A stretch of DNA of 64,000 bases from Aliivibrio sp. EL58 (GTDB taxonomy: Bacteria > Pseudomonadota > Gammaproteobacteria > Enterobacterales > Vibrionaceae): the NCBI RefSeq assembly GCF_900312675.1, contig NZ_OMPC01000009.1, forward strand, positions 682,001 through 746,000, read 5' to 3'. The notes under the pieces are model-generated. The model was not told the DNA's origin and searched no databases. It saw only the letters and a list, made by a program, of their open reading frames with translations. The position numbers and the translations under genes are program-made. Positions 63,171 to 64,000 of this stretch are shown piece after piece. How positions within the stretch are numbered: position 1 is the first letter of the stretch; each line of letters opens with the position of its first letter.

Positions 63171-64000
63171 TTATTGTTTCTCTGCCATAGCTTCGACGGG
63201 TTTCTTCTTAATAATTTGATGGGCCGGATAAAGGCCAGCCAATACACTGACACACCACACCATCACAAAAACGGTAACATAATCACTAAAGGAGACACTT
63301 GGATATAAGACTGAATCAATACCAAATGCATTTAATCCTTCTGCCATTGCCTCAAGCGGAATACCTGTTTGATTTAAAATAAACATCAAAAATAAGGCAC
63401 ATATAACGCCAGAACCCGCTCCGATGAGACCAATAAAGCCAGACTCTAAAATGATTAATCGGCGAATATTGCCTTTTTTCATTCCCACCGCCATCAATAC
63501 ACCGAATTCTCTAGTGCGCTCAAAGACCGACATCAAAAGAATATTGATGATGCCAAAGCCCATTGCGATAACAAAGATAACTAAGATCACTTGATTACCG
63601 GCATTCATCGAGCTCATCATGGTAGATAGCAGAGGTTGTAATTGCAGCCAATCTTGCACGCTATTGTTATTTGAAGAATAGTTATTTGAAATGGTATCGC
63701 TTAACTGATCGCGAAAATCACTCACTTGATCTTCATCATGCAGTAAGATCGCGATTTCATGCTCATAATGCACTTGGCCAAGCTGTTGAATATCGGCTTT
63801 TCTAACATATACATTAGCATCATCAAAGGTGCTGGATGAAGTCTTAAAAACCCCTCTTACCCGAAACGCAGCACCCGTAACATCACCTGTCGTATCCGTA
63901 AACGTAAGTACTATTTTAGAACCGACTCTCAGCTTTAATCGATCCGCGGTTTTCTGTGATACTAAAATAGGGTTACGCCCTTTATCATCAAGCCATTCCC
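63171..64000 (-). CDS. FtsX/MacB-type ABC permease (partial, N-terminus off the right edge)
   Basis: The frame is open from base 64000 down to the stop at 63171, about 276 codons with no start in the window; an internal GTG near 63773 is not a real start. The periplasmic domain end is seen (NPILVSQKTADRLKLRVG, VYVRKADIQQLGQVHYE), then the transmembrane part with the FtsX signature (VIFVIAMGFGIINILLMSVFERTREFGVLMAVGMKK is its core) and TM segments IGLIGAGSGVICALFLMFIL and YVTVFVMVWCVSVLAGLYPA. It pairs with the ABC ATPase downstream. The exported substrate is unknown. Confidence 0.88.
   Translation of the reverse strand, partial: EWLDDKGRNPILVSQKTADRLKLRVGSKIVLTFTDTTGDVTGAAFRVRGVFKTSSSTFDDANVYVRKADIQQLGQVHYEHEIAILLHDEDQVSDFRDQLSDTISNNYSSNNNSVQDWLQLQPLLSTMMSSMNAGNQVILVIFVIAMGFGIINILLMSVFERTREFGVLMAVGMKKGNIRRLIILESGFIGLIGAGSGVICALFLMFILNQTGIPLEAMAEGLNAFGIDSVLYPSVSFSDYVTVFVMVWCVSVLAGLYPAHQIIKKKPVEAMAEKQ

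Noticed and set aside
1-64000. One exporter made of the adaptor/TolC genes at the left end and the ABC genes at the right end
   Set aside because: They are over 60 kb apart with independent neighbours; a functional pairing is possible but cannot be claimed from position.

Overview
The window looks like a stretch of chromosome from an AT-rich marine gammaproteobacterium of the family Vibrionaceae, most likely Aliivibrio (Vibrio fischeri group). This rests on the gene content (asnS, queD, the hinT/lpoB/ycfP/ndh set, btsSR, murQP, two methyl-accepting proteins, a GH19 chitinase), on protein similarity recalled from E. coli and Vibrio, and on a palindromic interspersed repeat at 26.0 kb that I associate with Vibrionaceae. 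No rRNA, tRNA, CRISPR array, integrase or transposase gene was seen.

Layout. 0-2.3 kb: adaptor and TolC-like outer-membrane factor of an export system whose pump lies outside the left edge. 2.5-7 kb: queD, asnS, then two cell-wall enzymes (MepK-like endopeptidase and LdtD-like L,D-transpeptidase). 7-10.8 kb: an exported amidohydrolase divergent from an amino-acid symporter, and a small outer-membrane barrel. 10.9-17.8 kb: yehS, htpX, an unlisted 53-residue gene, satP, and the pyruvate-sensing pair btsS-btsR followed by a CstA-family transporter with three direct repeats in its promoter region. 17.9-20.4 kb: secreted GH19-type chitinase. 20.7-32.6 kb: rhlE-like helicase, ndh, ycfP, thiK, then (after an intrusion carrying a methyltransferase, yggL and a chemoreceptor) lpoB, ycfL, a TPR-like lipoprotein and hinT. 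In E. coli most of these form one contiguous block.

32.8-39.7 kb: second chemoreceptor, OmpA-like protein, cytoplasmic GH13 amylase, NYN-domain protein, SPOUT methyltransferase, and a small-molecule kinase-like protein. 39.9-42.8 kb is accessory: a RloC-like zinc-hook ATPase (possible anticodon-nuclease defence protein) and an orphan HigA-type antitoxin. 42.9-54 kb: two BCCT transporters, an RsgA-type GTPase, a POT peptide transporter and a prolyl oligopeptidase. An AbiE-type type IV toxin-antitoxin pair sits between those last two genes, bracketed by two very similar terminators. 54.2-64 kb: arylamine N-acetyltransferase, TSUP permease, yaeQ, the N-acetylmuramate catabolic genes murP-murQ divergent from a MurR-type regulator, a porin-like protein, a DnaJ-like protein without the zinc finger, and an ABC ATPase with its (partial) FtsX/MacB-type permease.

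Themes. Several units handle nutrients typical of a host-associated or particle-associated marine bacterium: chitin, MurNAc, peptides, pyruvate, acetate and betaines. The most unusual material is the RloC-like gene with its orphan antitoxin, the AbiE pair between duplicated terminators, and the BtsSR operator array. All family assignments are from reading motifs; no database search was possible.
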